Source of the DNA: Bacteroidales bacterium
GTDB taxonomy: Bacteria > Bacteroidota > Bacteroidia > Bacteroidales > P3
DNA: 61,817 bases
NCBI GenBank assembly: GCA_017618625.1
Contig: JAFZTV010000107.1
Coordinates: forward strand, 1 to 61,817
Direction of reading: 5' to 3'
Under the pieces are notes generated by a model that made no database searches, was not told the DNA's origin, and saw only the letters and a program-made list of their open reading frames with translations. Numbering within the stretch: position 1 is the stretch's first letter; each line of letters begins with the position of its first letter. Shown piece after piece: positions 51,612-60,206 of the stretch. The position numbers and the translations under genes are program-made.

Positions 51612-52613
51612 TTATCTAACTCCGGCAAGTCCATCGAGTGCCGGTTGGTAATCGGGGTCTATCTCCAATGCGCTTTGGTAGTTTATGCGAGCGTTGGTTC
51701 TGTCGCCTTTGAGGGCGTAGGCCCAGCCGCGGTTGGTGAGAGCTTCGACAAATTTGGAGTCGCACTCGATGGCGCGGGTGAAATACTCGATGGCTTTGTC
51801 GAAATCGCCATAGTGGAAACATTCGATATATCCCATATTATGCCAGGCATCCTTGTGTGCCGGGTTTATCTCGGTGATGCGGTTGTAGAGATCTTCGGCT
51901 TCGTCCATACGTTGTTTCCCTTGGAAATACATCGCCAAGCCATACATCGCCTGCGTGTTGTTTGGTTCAAGCTTTATCGCGGTGGTGAGGTATTCTATTG
52001 CGAGGTCGCTTCCGTGGTTGGCATACATGAATCCCAGTTCTTCGTAAGCCGGCTCATATTCGGGGTAGAGGTCAATAACCTTGCGGAAGTAGAAGGCGGC
52101 GTTGGCTGTGTCCTCGGTCTCTTTGTAAATGAACCCTTTCATAAACAGTGCGTTCTGATTGTTCGGGTCGTCGGCGGTCACCTTGCTCAGGTGCTCCATT
52201 GCGCGGTCGTAGTCTTTGCTGTAGAAAGCTATCTCGCCGAGTTTCATGTAGCCTTCTTTGTCTTTGGGGTCGATGGTGATGACCTGCTCGAATGACTTGT
52301 AGCTGTGCTCCATGTCTCCCAAGCGGAAGTAGGTGTCGCCCAACAGCGCGTGGTATTCCTTCTTCTCGGGTTTTATCTCTATGGCTTTGTTCAGGTCGAT
52401 AATGGCGTCGTTGTAACGCTCGAGGTTGACATAAACGCTGGCGCGGTCATATAGCAGTTCCGCGTCTTTGGGACTTTTCTTGAGCCGTATGTTGATGATT
52501 TCGAGCTTTTCCTCGTCGGTCATGTCGGAGTAGTCTTTCTTAGAGTTGTGGCACGAAGAAAGGCCGGCTACGACGACGATGGCCAAAATTGTGGAGAGAA
52601 GGGTATGTTTCAT
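51612..52613 (-). CDS. Tetratricopeptide-repeat lipoprotein
   Basis: A protein of about 333 residues with a lipoprotein signal (MKHTLLSTILAIVVVAGLSSC) and about eight TPR units, for example AELLYDRASVYVNLERYNDAIIDLNKAI and ALFMKGFIYKETEDTANAAFYFRKVI. It is likely an outer-membrane-anchored scaffold. The ATG at 52613 is preferred; the in-frame extension (MNLKVKNLKLKTK) is encoded by AGTTTTA-type heptads. It follows dus by 22 nt. Confidence 0.9.
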   Translation of the reverse strand: MKHTLLSTILAIVVVAGLSSCHNSKKDYSDMTDEEKLEIINIRLKKSPKDAELLYDRASVYVNLERYNDAIIDLNKAIEIKPEKKEYHALLGDTYFRLGDMEHSYKSFEQVITIDPKDKEGYMKLGEIAFYSKDYDRAMEHLSKVTADDPNNQNALFMKGFIYKETEDTANAAFYFRKVIDLYPEYEPAYEELGFMYANHGSDLAIEYLTTAIKLEPNNTQAMYGLAMYFQGKQRMDEAEDLYNRITEINPAHKDAWHNMGYIECFHYGDFDKAIEYFTRAIECDSKFVEALTNRGWAYALKGDRTNARINYQSALEIDPDYQPALDGLAGVR

Positions 52614-52695
52614 TTTAGTTTTAAGTTTCAAGTTTTTAACTTTGAGATTCAAGTTTCAAGTTTGATTGTTCAATTGCCATGTGTGTGCACGCACC
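52612..52695. repeat. Heptad spacer and CCATGTG motif between dus and the TPR gene
   Basis: AGTTTTA AGTTTCA AGTTTTT AACTTTG AGATTCA AGTTTCA AGTTTGA in register with period 7, then GCCATGTGTGTGCACGCACC at 52676-52695. The repeat encodes the last residues of the dus product (NLKLESQS). Confidence 0.88.
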
Positions 52696-53628
52696 TATTG
52701 CTTTGTCGACTGCTTTGCGGAAGTCTTTTATATCTTGCAGCCGCAGCATCGCCCTTGCTGCACTTTCGCTCACAGGCAGGCTTTTATACACCAGACACCA
52801 GTATTCCTTCATCTTGCGCAGACGGGGTATGTCGTGAGGGAAGTCGCGCTCGATAGCGTCATACAAGGTGGTGGCAAACTGTCGCGTCATTTCGGTGTAG
52901 TCACCCTCTATACCTTTTATTTTCAGTGGTAGCGTCGGATCGTATAAAACGCCTCGCCCAATCATCACGCCGGCAAGTGGCTGTCGACTAATCTCTTCCC
53001 ACCGCCTGCTGACCGCTGACAACTTACTTGCTGTGCAGATGTCGCCGTTATAGATGAATGGCGCTTTCAGCATCGAGGCGGCCCTGAACACTCGTTCTTT
53101 GTCCACGCTGCCGCCATATTGCTGCTTGCCTGTGCGGCCGTGTATGGTGACGCTTGCCAAAGGGTAGTCGTTCAGTATGGGGATTATGTCGAATATCTCG
53201 TCTGCCGAGCGGTGTCCGAGACGCATCTTTACGCTGAGGCGTGGTTTGATACGGGGAACGACGTAATCCAGCACCTCGCGTATTTCGTTGGGGTAGGGGA
53301 GTATGCCGCTTCCTCGGTGTTTGGCTGCTATGCGTCGCATCGGGCAGCCGATGTTCCAGTTGACTTCGGTGTAGCCAAAATCTCCCATGCAGTCGGCCAT
53401 ACGCACAAACTCTTCCAACTCGTGTCCGAGTATTTGTGGGATGACGGGCATGCTTCCTTCGTTGCACTCGGGTAGGATGTCCTCCAGCTGCTCACGCCCA
53501 CCGCAGTTGCCGTGCGTAAGCGATACAAACGGTGCCACACTGCTGTCGAGTGCTCTGGGAAAACACTGATAGTAGGCCCGACGGAACATCAGCTCGGTCA
53601 AACCCTGCATGGGCGCGAGTATCAGCAT
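52636..53628 (-). CDS. tRNA-dihydrouridine synthase
   Basis: A 330-residue flavoprotein that reduces uridines in the tRNA D-loop. APMQGLTELMFRRAY opens the TIM barrel, EVNWNIGCPMRRIAAKHRGSGIL (near residue 90) carries the catalytic Cys, and VTIHGRTGKQQYGG and GVMIGRGVLYDP complete the FMN site. Between FIYNGDI and PLAGVMIGRG lies KLSAVSRR, encoded by GCTGACC-type heptads (53003-53032), which looks like repeat DNA inside the gene. The C-terminal tail is also repeat-encoded. Its ATG overlaps the cvpA stop. Confidence 0.92.
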   Translation of the reverse strand: MLILAPMQGLTELMFRRAYYQCFPRALDSSVAPFVSLTHGNCGGREQLEDILPECNEGSMPVIPQILGHELEEFVRMADCMGDFGYTEVNWNIGCPMRRIAAKHRGSGILPYPNEIREVLDYVVPRIKPRLSVKMRLGHRSADEIFDIIPILNDYPLASVTIHGRTGKQQYGGSVDKERVFRAASMLKAPFIYNGDICTASKLSAVSRRWEEISRQPLAGVMIGRGVLYDPTLPLKIKGIEGDYTEMTRQFATTLYDAIERDFPHDIPRLRKMKEYWCLVYKSLPVSESAARAMLRLQDIKDFRKAVDKAIGACTHMAIEQSNLKLESQS

Positions 53629-54128
53629 GACTCGCTCCTCTCTGCTCTTTTCTGTACAACGAAGCTCTTAAGTTGCTTGGTGAGTGTGGTGCCCACTTTG
53701 TTTATCGGATTGAAAAGCACTGAGCCCTCGCGGGTATTCTTCGTTATAACGTGTCCGTTGGGGTCGGCCATCAGGATGAAGCTGGTCAGCACACTCAATA
53801 TGCAGACACATTTCAGCATACCCAGCACAGCTCCCAGCAATTTGTTGAGCAGCCCCACTTTCACCAGTTTGACGAGGTTCTCGGCACATTTGCCCAGGAA
53901 GAAGGCTCCGACCACCACCGCCACGAAGATAATCAGGAACGCCACCAGCACCGAGGCTTCCCCTTTGATGCCGATGAGGCCCGAAACGCTCTTGGCCAGA
54001 TGGATGGCCAGATAACAGCCTGCCACTATGCCGACGAGCATGGCGAGCTCGAAGATGATGCCACGCTTGAATCCCTTGTAGATGCACCAGCAGAGGGGTA
54101 TGGCCAGCAGTATGTCGAGAAAGTTCAC
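53622..54128 (-). CDS. cvpA: CvpA family membrane protein
   Basis: A 168-residue protein with four transmembrane helices (near residues 5-20, 28-50, 62-82 and 100-122) and the FLDILLAIPLCWCIYKGFKRGIIFELAMLVGIVAGCYLA start typical of CvpA/colicin V production proteins, which affect envelope homeostasis. The start is GTG at 54128, overlapping the FKBP stop as GTGA, so translation is probably coupled. Confidence 0.9.
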   Translation of the reverse strand: MNFLDILLAIPLCWCIYKGFKRGIIFELAMLVGIVAGCYLAIHLAKSVSGLIGIKGEASVLVAFLIIFVAVVVGAFFLGKCAENLVKLVKVGLLNKLLGAVLGMLKCVCILSVLTSFILMADPNGHVITKNTREGSVLFNPINKVGTTLTKQLKSFVVQKRAERSESC

Positions 54129-55039
54129 TTGACCTCGAGCAGCATTATGTCAATCACTATCGGAGTGTAGGGGGGCAGTATGCCGGCTCCCTCTTGTGAG
54201 CCGTATGCCATATTTGAGGGTATTACGAGCGTCAGCTCGCTTCCGGCTTTCATGCCTTCCACTCCTTTGTTCCAGCCTTCAATCAATGCCAGCTCCCCGA
54301 CCTTGTACGATAGGGGTTCGAACACACGTCCATCGGTTGACATTCCTCCGTCCGATGCCATTGTGTCGATGCTGGTGTCGAATAGCGTGCCGTCGAGTGT
54401 GCGGCAGACGAAGTCGGCCTTCACCTTGCGTCCTTTCTTCACGGCTTTGCCGTTGCCGGCCTTGCGGACAACGATGTAGATGCCGTCGTCGGTGCGACGC
54501 CATTTCGCCGGATGCTCGTTTATATAGCGTTCGATGAGCGACGGCTCTTCGGCTTTGCGTTGGTTCATCTCGGCAATATAGAGCTCCTGTTCAGACGCCA
54601 GGTCGGCGGGAGTCATCACGTCGTCGATTTTCACCGTGTAGAAGAACCGCATGCCGCTGCCTTTCACATATTTTTTCGGCATCTGATTATCGTCGAGGAA
54701 CTTTGCCAGCTCGTCGGCAAGTATGCCGAATACAGCCACGTCGCCCTTGTGCATCATCACCAATGCGTCAGAGAGGTCGCCGAGAAAGGCTCGTTCGCCG
54801 ACTTGGATTATTCTCTGCGGGTTTCCGGCGTTGCTCATAATGGTGTCGCCCTCGAAGGTGAGCGTCATCTCGCCCACCAGCACATCGCCGCGATGCACGC
54901 TCTGTGCCGCAGGGTTCGACTTGTCAAAACGGTACATCAAACCGCCGTCGGTTATGCTGAACGGCCGATCCTGTTGTCCCTGGGCGAATGTTGCGCCACA
55001 GAAAACAAAACCCATGATAACCAGGAAAAACTTCTTCAT
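54125..55039 (-). CDS. FKBP-type peptidyl-prolyl isomerase
   Basis: An exported protein of about 304 residues (signal MKKFFLVIMGFVFCGATFAQ). It has two FKBP-like domains: an N-terminal degenerate one (residues about 35-150) and a C-terminal one with KKGRKVKADFVCRTLDGTLFDTS, LIEGWNKGVEGMKAGSELTLVIPSNMAYG and PPYTPIVIDIMLLEV, the normal FKBP layout. It would act as a periplasmic folding factor. ATG at 55039 is preferred. Part of the valS-FKBP-cvpA-dus run. Confidence 0.92.
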   Translation of the reverse strand: MKKFFLVIMGFVFCGATFAQGQQDRPFSITDGGLMYRFDKSNPAAQSVHRGDVLVGEMTLTFEGDTIMSNAGNPQRIIQVGERAFLGDLSDALVMMHKGDVAVFGILADELAKFLDDNQMPKKYVKGSGMRFFYTVKIDDVMTPADLASEQELYIAEMNQRKAEEPSLIERYINEHPAKWRRTDDGIYIVVRKAGNGKAVKKGRKVKADFVCRTLDGTLFDTSIDTMASDGGMSTDGRVFEPLSYKVGELALIEGWNKGVEGMKAGSELTLVIPSNMAYGSQEGAGILPPYTPIVIDIMLLEVK

Positions 55040-55073
55040 ATATTGCATATAACTTACTACTAACTGCTGACTG

Positions 55074-57698
55074 CTATTCCCCCAACGCCGCCAGCTGTGC
55101 CTTCAGCGCCTCGATCTTCTGCTCGGCGTCGGCTTTCTTCTGCCGCTCCACGTTCACCACCTTCTCGGGTGCGCCGTTGACGAATTTCTCGTTCGAGAGT
55201 TTCTTCATCACGCTGTTGAGGAATCCTTCCATATATTTCAGGTCGGTTTCCAGCTTCTCGCGTTCGGCCGCCACGTCGATGTTCTGGCTCATTGGGATAT
55301 AGTATTCCGTCGTGCCGACCATGAACGTTGTCGCCCCTTCCATCTTCTCGGCGGTGCTTTCTATTTTGCCCACGTTAGCCAGCTTCTTTATTAATCCGTT
55401 GAAGCTCTCAGCGTGGTCGCCGCGCACATAGAGGTCCAGCGTCTCCTTGGGCGAGAGGCCTTTGCTGTTGCGTGTACCGCGCACTCCGGCTATCACCTCT
55501 TGGGTGTTGGCGAAGTCGTCGAGCATACGCTGGTCGTAGAACACGCTCATCGGCATGTGTTGCAGCATGATCGTCGCGCTCTCGCAACGCTCTTTCAGCG
55601 TGTGCCATATCTCTTCGGTTACAAACGGCATGAACGGGTGCAGTATGCACATCAGTCGTTCGAATATGCCGAGTGTCGCCATGTAGGTCTCGCGGTCGAT
55701 GGGGCTGCCGTATGCGGGTTTCACCATCTCCAGATACCACGAGCAGAAGTCGTCCCACACCAGCTTGTAGCTCTTCATCAGAGCCTCGCTCAGGCGGTAG
55801 TGCTCAAAGTCGTATTCGATGCCTTCCAGCACGCAAGCCATCCGCTGCTCCATCCACTGCACGCTTATCTCGTTGTCCTTGCTCTGTTTCAGCTCGTCGC
55901 TTACCTCCCATCCTTTGACCAGACGCAGAGCGTTCCAGATCTTGTTGGAGAAGTTGCGTCCCTGCTCACAGATGCTTTCGTCGAAAGGCAGGTCGTTGCC
56001 AGCGGGAGCGGTGAGAAGCATGCCCATACGCACGCCGTCGGCACCGTATTTGTCAATCAGCTCGATGGGGTCGGGCGAGTTGCCGAGACTCTTGCTCATC
56101 TTGCGTCCCAGCTTGTCGCGTACGATGCCGGTGAAGTAGACATGCTTGAACGGTACCTCTTTGCGGTATTCCTCGCCGGCCATAATCATACGTGCTACCC
56201 AGAAGAAGATGATGTCGGGGGCTGTGATGAGGTCGTCGGTGGGGTAGTAGTACTTTATTTCGTCGTTGTCCGGGTTGCGTATGCCGTCGAAGAGCGAGAT
56301 AGGCCACAGCCAGCTGCTGAACCAGGTGTCCAGCACATCCTCGTCCTGGCGCAGTTTCGACTTGTCGTCGATGCCGTATTTCTCCTGCGCTTTCTTCAAC
56401 GCCTCTTCCTCGTTCACCGCCACTATCGTCTCCGTCTTCCCGTTCACCTCCACATAGTAGGCCGGAATCCGCTGTCCCCACCATAGTTGGCGGCTGATAC
56501 ACCAGTCTTTGATATTCTCCAGCCAGTGGCGGTATATGTTCTTGAACTTCTCGGGGTGGAACTGGATAGTGTCGTCCTCGACCACTTCGAGGGCCTTCTT
56601 TGCGATGTCGCTCATCTTCATGAACCACTGAGCCGAAAGCTTGGGCTCTATCACGGCGTCGGTTCTCTCCGAGTGGCCCACCTTGTTGGTGTAGTCCTCT
56701 ATTTTTTCAATCAATCCGGCTTCCTCGAGGTCTTTCACAATCTCCTTGCGGCAGGCGAAGCGGTCCATTCCCGCATATTTTCCGCCGTGCTCGTTCAGCG
56801 TGCCGTTGTCGTTGAAGATATCTATCGACTCGAGGCTGTATTTCATGCCCAAGTTGTAGTCGTTGATGTCGTGTGCCGGGGTGATTTTCAAAGCACCCGT
56901 ACCGAACTCTCTATCGACATACTCGTCCATGATTATCGGCACAACTCTGCCCACGCCGGGCACTATGACCTTCTTGCCTTTCAGCCACTCGTAGCGCTCG
57001 TCTTCGGGGTGCACACACACCGCCGTGTCGCCCATGATGGTCTCGGGACGGGTGGTCGCCACCACGATGTAGCGGTCTTCGCCCTCAACAAAATATTTCA
57101 GGTAGAACAGCTTGCCGTGACTCTCCTTGTATATCACCTCCTCGTCGCTTACGGCTGTGAGAGCTTTGGGGTCCCAGTTCACCATGCGCACTCCGCGGTA
57201 TATAAGCCCCTTGTCATACAGGTCGCAGAACACCCTTATCACGCTCTCGTAGCGTATGGGGTCCATCGTGAACGCCGTGCGGTCCCAGTCGCAGCTGGCG
57301 CCCAGCTTGCGCAGCTGTTTCAGTATCGTGCCGCCGTGCTCCTCTTTCCACTCCCACGCATATTTCATAAACTCATCGCGGCCGATGTCGCGTTTGTCTA
57401 TGCCACGCTCTTTCAGCATGTTCACCACCTTCGCCTCGGTCGCAATCGAAGCGTGGTCGGTGCCCGGCACCCAGCAGGCGTTCTTACCCTGCATGCGGGC
57501 GCGACGCACCAGCACGTCCTGTATCGTGTTGTTCAGCATGTGACCCATGTGCAGCACGCCGGTCACGTTTGGCGGCGGAATCACCACCGTATAAGGGCGG
57601 CGGTTGTCGGGTTCAGAATGAAAGATTTTCTTCTCCAGCCAGAAAGAGTACCATTTCTCCTCAACGGCAGCCGGATTGTATCTCGAGGCTATCTCCAT
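55074..57698 (-). CDS. valS: Valyl-tRNA synthetase
   Basis: An 874-residue class I synthetase. [15 protein letters not shown] (HIGH-type motif, HMGH at 50-53), the editing domain with [17 protein letters not shown] (near residue 213), [16 protein letters not shown] (KMSKS near 531) and a C-terminal coiled-coil arm. Complete length. A TAACTTTG promoter lies 44 nt upstream. First gene of a tight leftward operon. Confidence 0.97.
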   Translation of the reverse strand: MEIASRYNPAAVEEKWYSFWLEKKIFHSEPDNRRPYTVVIPPPNVTGVLHMGHMLNNTIQDVLVRRARMQGKNACWVPGTDHASIATEAKVVNMLKERGIDKRDIGRDEFMKYAWEWKEEHGGTILKQLRKLGASCDWDRTAFTMDPIRYESVIRVFCDLYDKGLIYRGVRMVNWDPKALTAVSDEEVIYKESHGKLFYLKYFVEGEDRYIVVATTRPETIMGDTAVCVHPEDERYEWLKGKKVIVPGVGRVVPIIMDEYVDREFGTGALKITPAHDINDYNLGMKYSLESIDIFNDNGTLNEHGGKYAGMDRFACRKEIVKDLEEAGLIEKIEDYTNKVGHSERTDAVIEPKLSAQWFMKMSDIAKKALEVVEDDTIQFHPEKFKNIYRHWLENIKDWCISRQLWWGQRIPAYYVEVNGKTETIVAVNEEEALKKAQEKYGIDDKSKLRQDEDVLDTWFSSWLWPISLFDGIRNPDNDEIKYYYPTDDLITAPDIIFFWVARMIMAGEEYRKEVPFKHVYFTGIVRDKLGRKMSKSLGNSPDPIELIDKYGADGVRMGMLLTAPAGNDLPFDESICEQGRNFSNKIWNALRLVKGWEVSDELKQSKDNEISVQWMEQRMACVLEGIEYDFEHYRLSEALMKSYKLVWDDFCSWYLEMVKPAYGSPIDRETYMATLGIFERLMCILHPFMPFVTEEIWHTLKERCESATIMLQHMPMSVFYDQRMLDDFANTQEVIAGVRGTRNSKGLSPKETLDLYVRGDHAESFNGLIKKLANVGKIESTAEKMEGATTFMVGTTEYYIPMSQNIDVAAEREKLETDLKYMEGFLNSVMKKLSNEKFVNGAPEKVVNVERQKKADAEQKIEALKAQLAALGE

Positions 57699-57741
57699 GA
57701 ATTACAATAGTTAAAAATTAATAATACATAAAAAGCGAGTG

Positions 57742-57749
57742 CAAAGTTA
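57742..57749 (-). promoter_or_regulatory. TAACTTTG promoter core of valS
   Basis: The minus strand reads TAACTTTG 44 nt upstream of the valS ATG. Confidence 0.65.
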
Positions 57750-57902
57750 CGAAAAAAATCGTTATCAATAAATAAAGAAATTCCGCGGACAGCGGAATAA
57801 CACAAATACATACTAACGCATTAACATACAAAAAACCGAAATTCTGTGACTGTAATCTACAAAAAAATATAATATTTTGCTGATTATAACCACAGAAATT
57901 AG

Positions 57903-57910
57903 TATATTTG
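57903..57910 (+). promoter_or_regulatory. TATATTTG promoter core of the DUF4143 ATPase
   Basis: TATATTTG 25 nt before the ATG at 57935. It rules out a start at 57908. Confidence 0.75.
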
Positions 57911-57934
57911 CATCAATCAAAACAGGTTAAAAAT

Positions 57935-59074
57935 ATGCATATATATCGAACAATTAGTGAGTTACTCGCTAAAAAGATGCATTCGGGCAAAGCTATTGTC
58001 CTCATTGGAGCCAGACAGGTTGGAAAAACAACCCTTTTGAAGGAATATTTACAAAAACACGACCATGTGCTCTGGCTGAATGGAGACAAGATTGAGATTC
58101 GGGCACTTATGGATAATATTACCGTTGAACGTTACCGCAGTATGTTGGAAAATAATGATATTGTGGTTATTGACGAAGCCCAGCGCATAAGTGATATCGG
58201 ATTGAAATGCAAGTTGCTGACAGACAACTTTCCCGATGTGCAGCTAATCGTCACGGGTAGTTCATCTCTTGATTTAGCAAACAAGGTCAACGAGCCACTG
58301 ACTGGCCGCAAATGGGAATATCGGCTTTTCCCATTGTCGTATGCCGAGTTGTCAGCTCACTTTGGAGCAATGCTCGAGTGGGAGAGACTTCCACTGCGGC
58401 TTGTCTATGGCAGCTATCCCGATGTGGTGTGTAATCCAGGCAGCGAACGCGAAGTGTTGAATAACCTAACCGATAGTTACTTATATAAAGACATCCTTGT
58501 CTGGGATAGAATCAAACGTCCTGACAAAGTGGTTCGTCTGCTGCAAGCGCTGGCCTATCAAGTTGGAAGCGAGGTTTCAACCAACGAACTAAGCCGCATG
58601 GTGGAACTTGACCGTTCGACTGTTGAAAAGTACATCAATCTACTAGAACAGGCTCAAGTCATATTCCGACTTGGTGCATTCAGTCGCAACCTGCGTACCG
58701 AAATCAAGTCAAGTCGCAAAATCTATTTCTACGACAACGGTGTCCGCAACGCTCTAATCGGCAACCTTTCACCTGTGGACCTTAGACCCGACATTGGCGC
58801 ACTTTGGGAAAACTATATGGTGAGTGAGTTGTTGAAGAAGAACTCATACGACCTGACCTACGCAAAATCATATTTCTGGCGCACTACGCAGCAGCAGGAG
58901 ATTGACTACATTGAGGAATACGATGGACAGATGAAAGCCTACGAGTTCAAGTGGAACCCGACTAAGAAAGTCAAAGTCAGCAAGACCTTCCGTGACGCCT
59001 ACCCTGACGTTCAGGTCCAAACTATTACCCGTGAGAATTATATGGAATTCCTAAAACCACAGTCGATTCTCTGA
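57935..59074 (+). CDS. AAA_14/DUF4143 ATP-binding protein
   Basis: A 379-residue protein with an N-terminal AAA_14 ATPase (Walker A VLIGARQVGKTTLL near residue 25, Walker B DIVVIDEAQRI near 80, sensor VTGSSSLDLA) and a C-terminal DUF4143 domain (RTEIKSSRKIYFYDNGVRNALIGN, ENYMVSELLKK, YWRT-like TQQQEIDYIEE). The C-terminal part resembles a PD-(D/E)xK nuclease fold in related families. Such genes are frequent, patchily distributed, single-gene accessory loci of unknown purpose. It is AT-richer than the housekeeping neighbours. Confidence 0.92.
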   Translation: MHIYRTISELLAKKMHSGKAIVLIGARQVGKTTLLKEYLQKHDHVLWLNGDKIEIRALMDNITVERYRSMLENNDIVVIDEAQRISDIGLKCKLLTDNFPDVQLIVTGSSSLDLANKVNEPLTGRKWEYRLFPLSYAELSAHFGAMLEWERLPLRLVYGSYPDVVCNPGSEREVLNNLTDSYLYKDILVWDRIKRPDKVVRLLQALAYQVGSEVSTNELSRMVELDRSTVEKYINLLEQAQVIFRLGAFSRNLRTEIKSSRKIYFYDNGVRNALIGNLSPVDLRPDIGALWENYMVSELLKKNSYDLTYAKSYFWRTTQQQEIDYIEEYDGQMKAYEFKWNPTKKVKVSKTFRDAYPDVQVQTITRENYMEFLKPQSIL

Positions 59075-59453
59075 TAAACAGCCTCTCCGAAATGATGAGT
59101 GGGGAGCACCCACAATCTGTTTCCACCCATCATCTTTTTACATCGAAAGACACGAAAGACACGAAAAACACGAAAAGGGATTCTATTGCGAAAAGGTGCG
59201 AAAAGGAAAGCGAAAATCATGCGAAAATTGTTTCTTGCTTCGCTCGAAACCTTGCTGGGGTGGGATTTTCACATCGAAAAACTTTATTTTTTTTACATCG
59301 AAAGACACGAAAAACACGAAAAGGGATTCTATTGCGAAAAGGTGCGAAAATGGCGAAAAATATGCGAAAATTCTTTTTGCTTCGCTCGAGGGTGTGGATT
59401 GATTACAATGTGTGAGCACAATATGGGATTGCAAATCCGGCACAACGGGTGTG
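59075..59453. repeat. Duplicated CGAAAGACACGAAA block
   Basis: Two copies of a sequence of about 100-110 bp (59136-59247 and 59290-59390): TTTTACATCG, a run of 9-bp units of the type ACGAAAGAC/ACGAAAAAC, GGGATTCTATTGCG, GAAAAGGTGCGAAAA, then CTTGCTTCGCTCGA or its near copy. Copy 2 has one 9-bp unit fewer. No convincing gene is present on either strand. It separates the ATPase from the restriction-modification operon. Confidence 0.88.
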
Positions 59454-60206
59454 TCAATCAAATAACTCGGCTGGATTTATTTTAAATTGAAGCATATTTG
59501 CGGTTTTCCGTCCACCATCGCCACCTTTTCTCTGCATTGTTATTCGTCCAATTCGGAAATTACCCCGATTAGTTATTTCGACGTCGCCATTGCCAAAGAA
59601 ATTTAGGCAATAGTTCATGGGTTTTAGCGTCCACCTTGCGTTGTGTGCAACCTTTTGAGCCACAAGAATCCATTCTGCAGCAAACTCGCCACGACCTTTT
59701 AAGATGTCGCTAACAATCAAAATCTGATTGTTACTTAACCAGTCAAGTATTTTCTGTTGTTCTTTACTACTGAATTCATTTGCAAACATACGTCGTCTAT
59801 CTTTTGGATTAGGAATTGTTGGAGGTAATTCTCCTGTGTATCTTCTCAGGATTGACACTATCTCCGTTGGAATATTCCATAATTCAATATATTTATCAAT
59901 CCAACGCTTGTCTATTTGGTTAAATCCACTCAGATTGCTTACCAGCTTTACTTGAAGGTTCCTTACATCAATGGCCTTCTTAAGAAATATTGTTACTTGT
60001 ACTTGAACATCAGTTTTATATCCTGAAAGTACAACAGCTTCAACATTTTCTATGTCCGTTATGTTGTAGCTCATTATTCGAAGCCATTGCTGAGCATCTT
60101 CGTCCAATCGCCAGTTGTTGAATTTTTGAGCGACTTCTTTTTCATTTTGAAAACCGCGCCTCGCTGTAAGGCTACCCCTTCCAATAGCACTGATTATTGG
60201 CGACAT
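59454..60206 (-). CDS. HinP1I-like type II restriction endonuclease (predicted GCGC)
   Basis: A 250-residue protein that, from memory of the family, matches R.HinP1I (247 residues) along its length: VVLSGYKTDVQVQV, VKLVSNLSGFNQIDKRWIDKY, GELPPTIPNPKDRRRMF, GRGEFAAEWILVAQKVAHNARW and the C-terminal QRKGGDGGRKTANMLQFKI. The catalytic PD-(D/E)xK-type residues appear as Asp66 and Gln85-x-Lys87, with the same D-to-Q distance of 19 that I recall for HinP1I (D62, Q81, K83); Thr65 replaces a Ser. It would cut GCGC, giving 5' CG ends. Its start overlaps the methyltransferase end by 13 nt, so translation follows protection. Confidence 0.9.
   Translation of the reverse strand: MSPIISAIGRGSLTARRGFQNEKEVAQKFNNWRLDEDAQQWLRIMSYNITDIENVEAVVLSGYKTDVQVQVTIFLKKAIDVRNLQVKLVSNLSGFNQIDKRWIDKYIELWNIPTEIVSILRRYTGELPPTIPNPKDRRRMFANEFSSKEQQKILDWLSNNQILIVSDILKGRGEFAAEWILVAQKVAHNARWTLKPMNYCLNFFGNGDVEITNRGNFRIGRITMQRKGGDGGRKTANMLQFKINPAELFD

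Larger units (their letters stand above)
57699..57934. other. Divergent valS/ATPase intergenic region
   Basis: Contains the valS promoter (57742-57749), a small hairpin TTCCGC-GGACA-GCGGAA (57781-57797) and the rightward TATATTTG promoter of the ATPase gene (57903-57910). It is AT-rich, with no gene. Confidence 0.65.
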
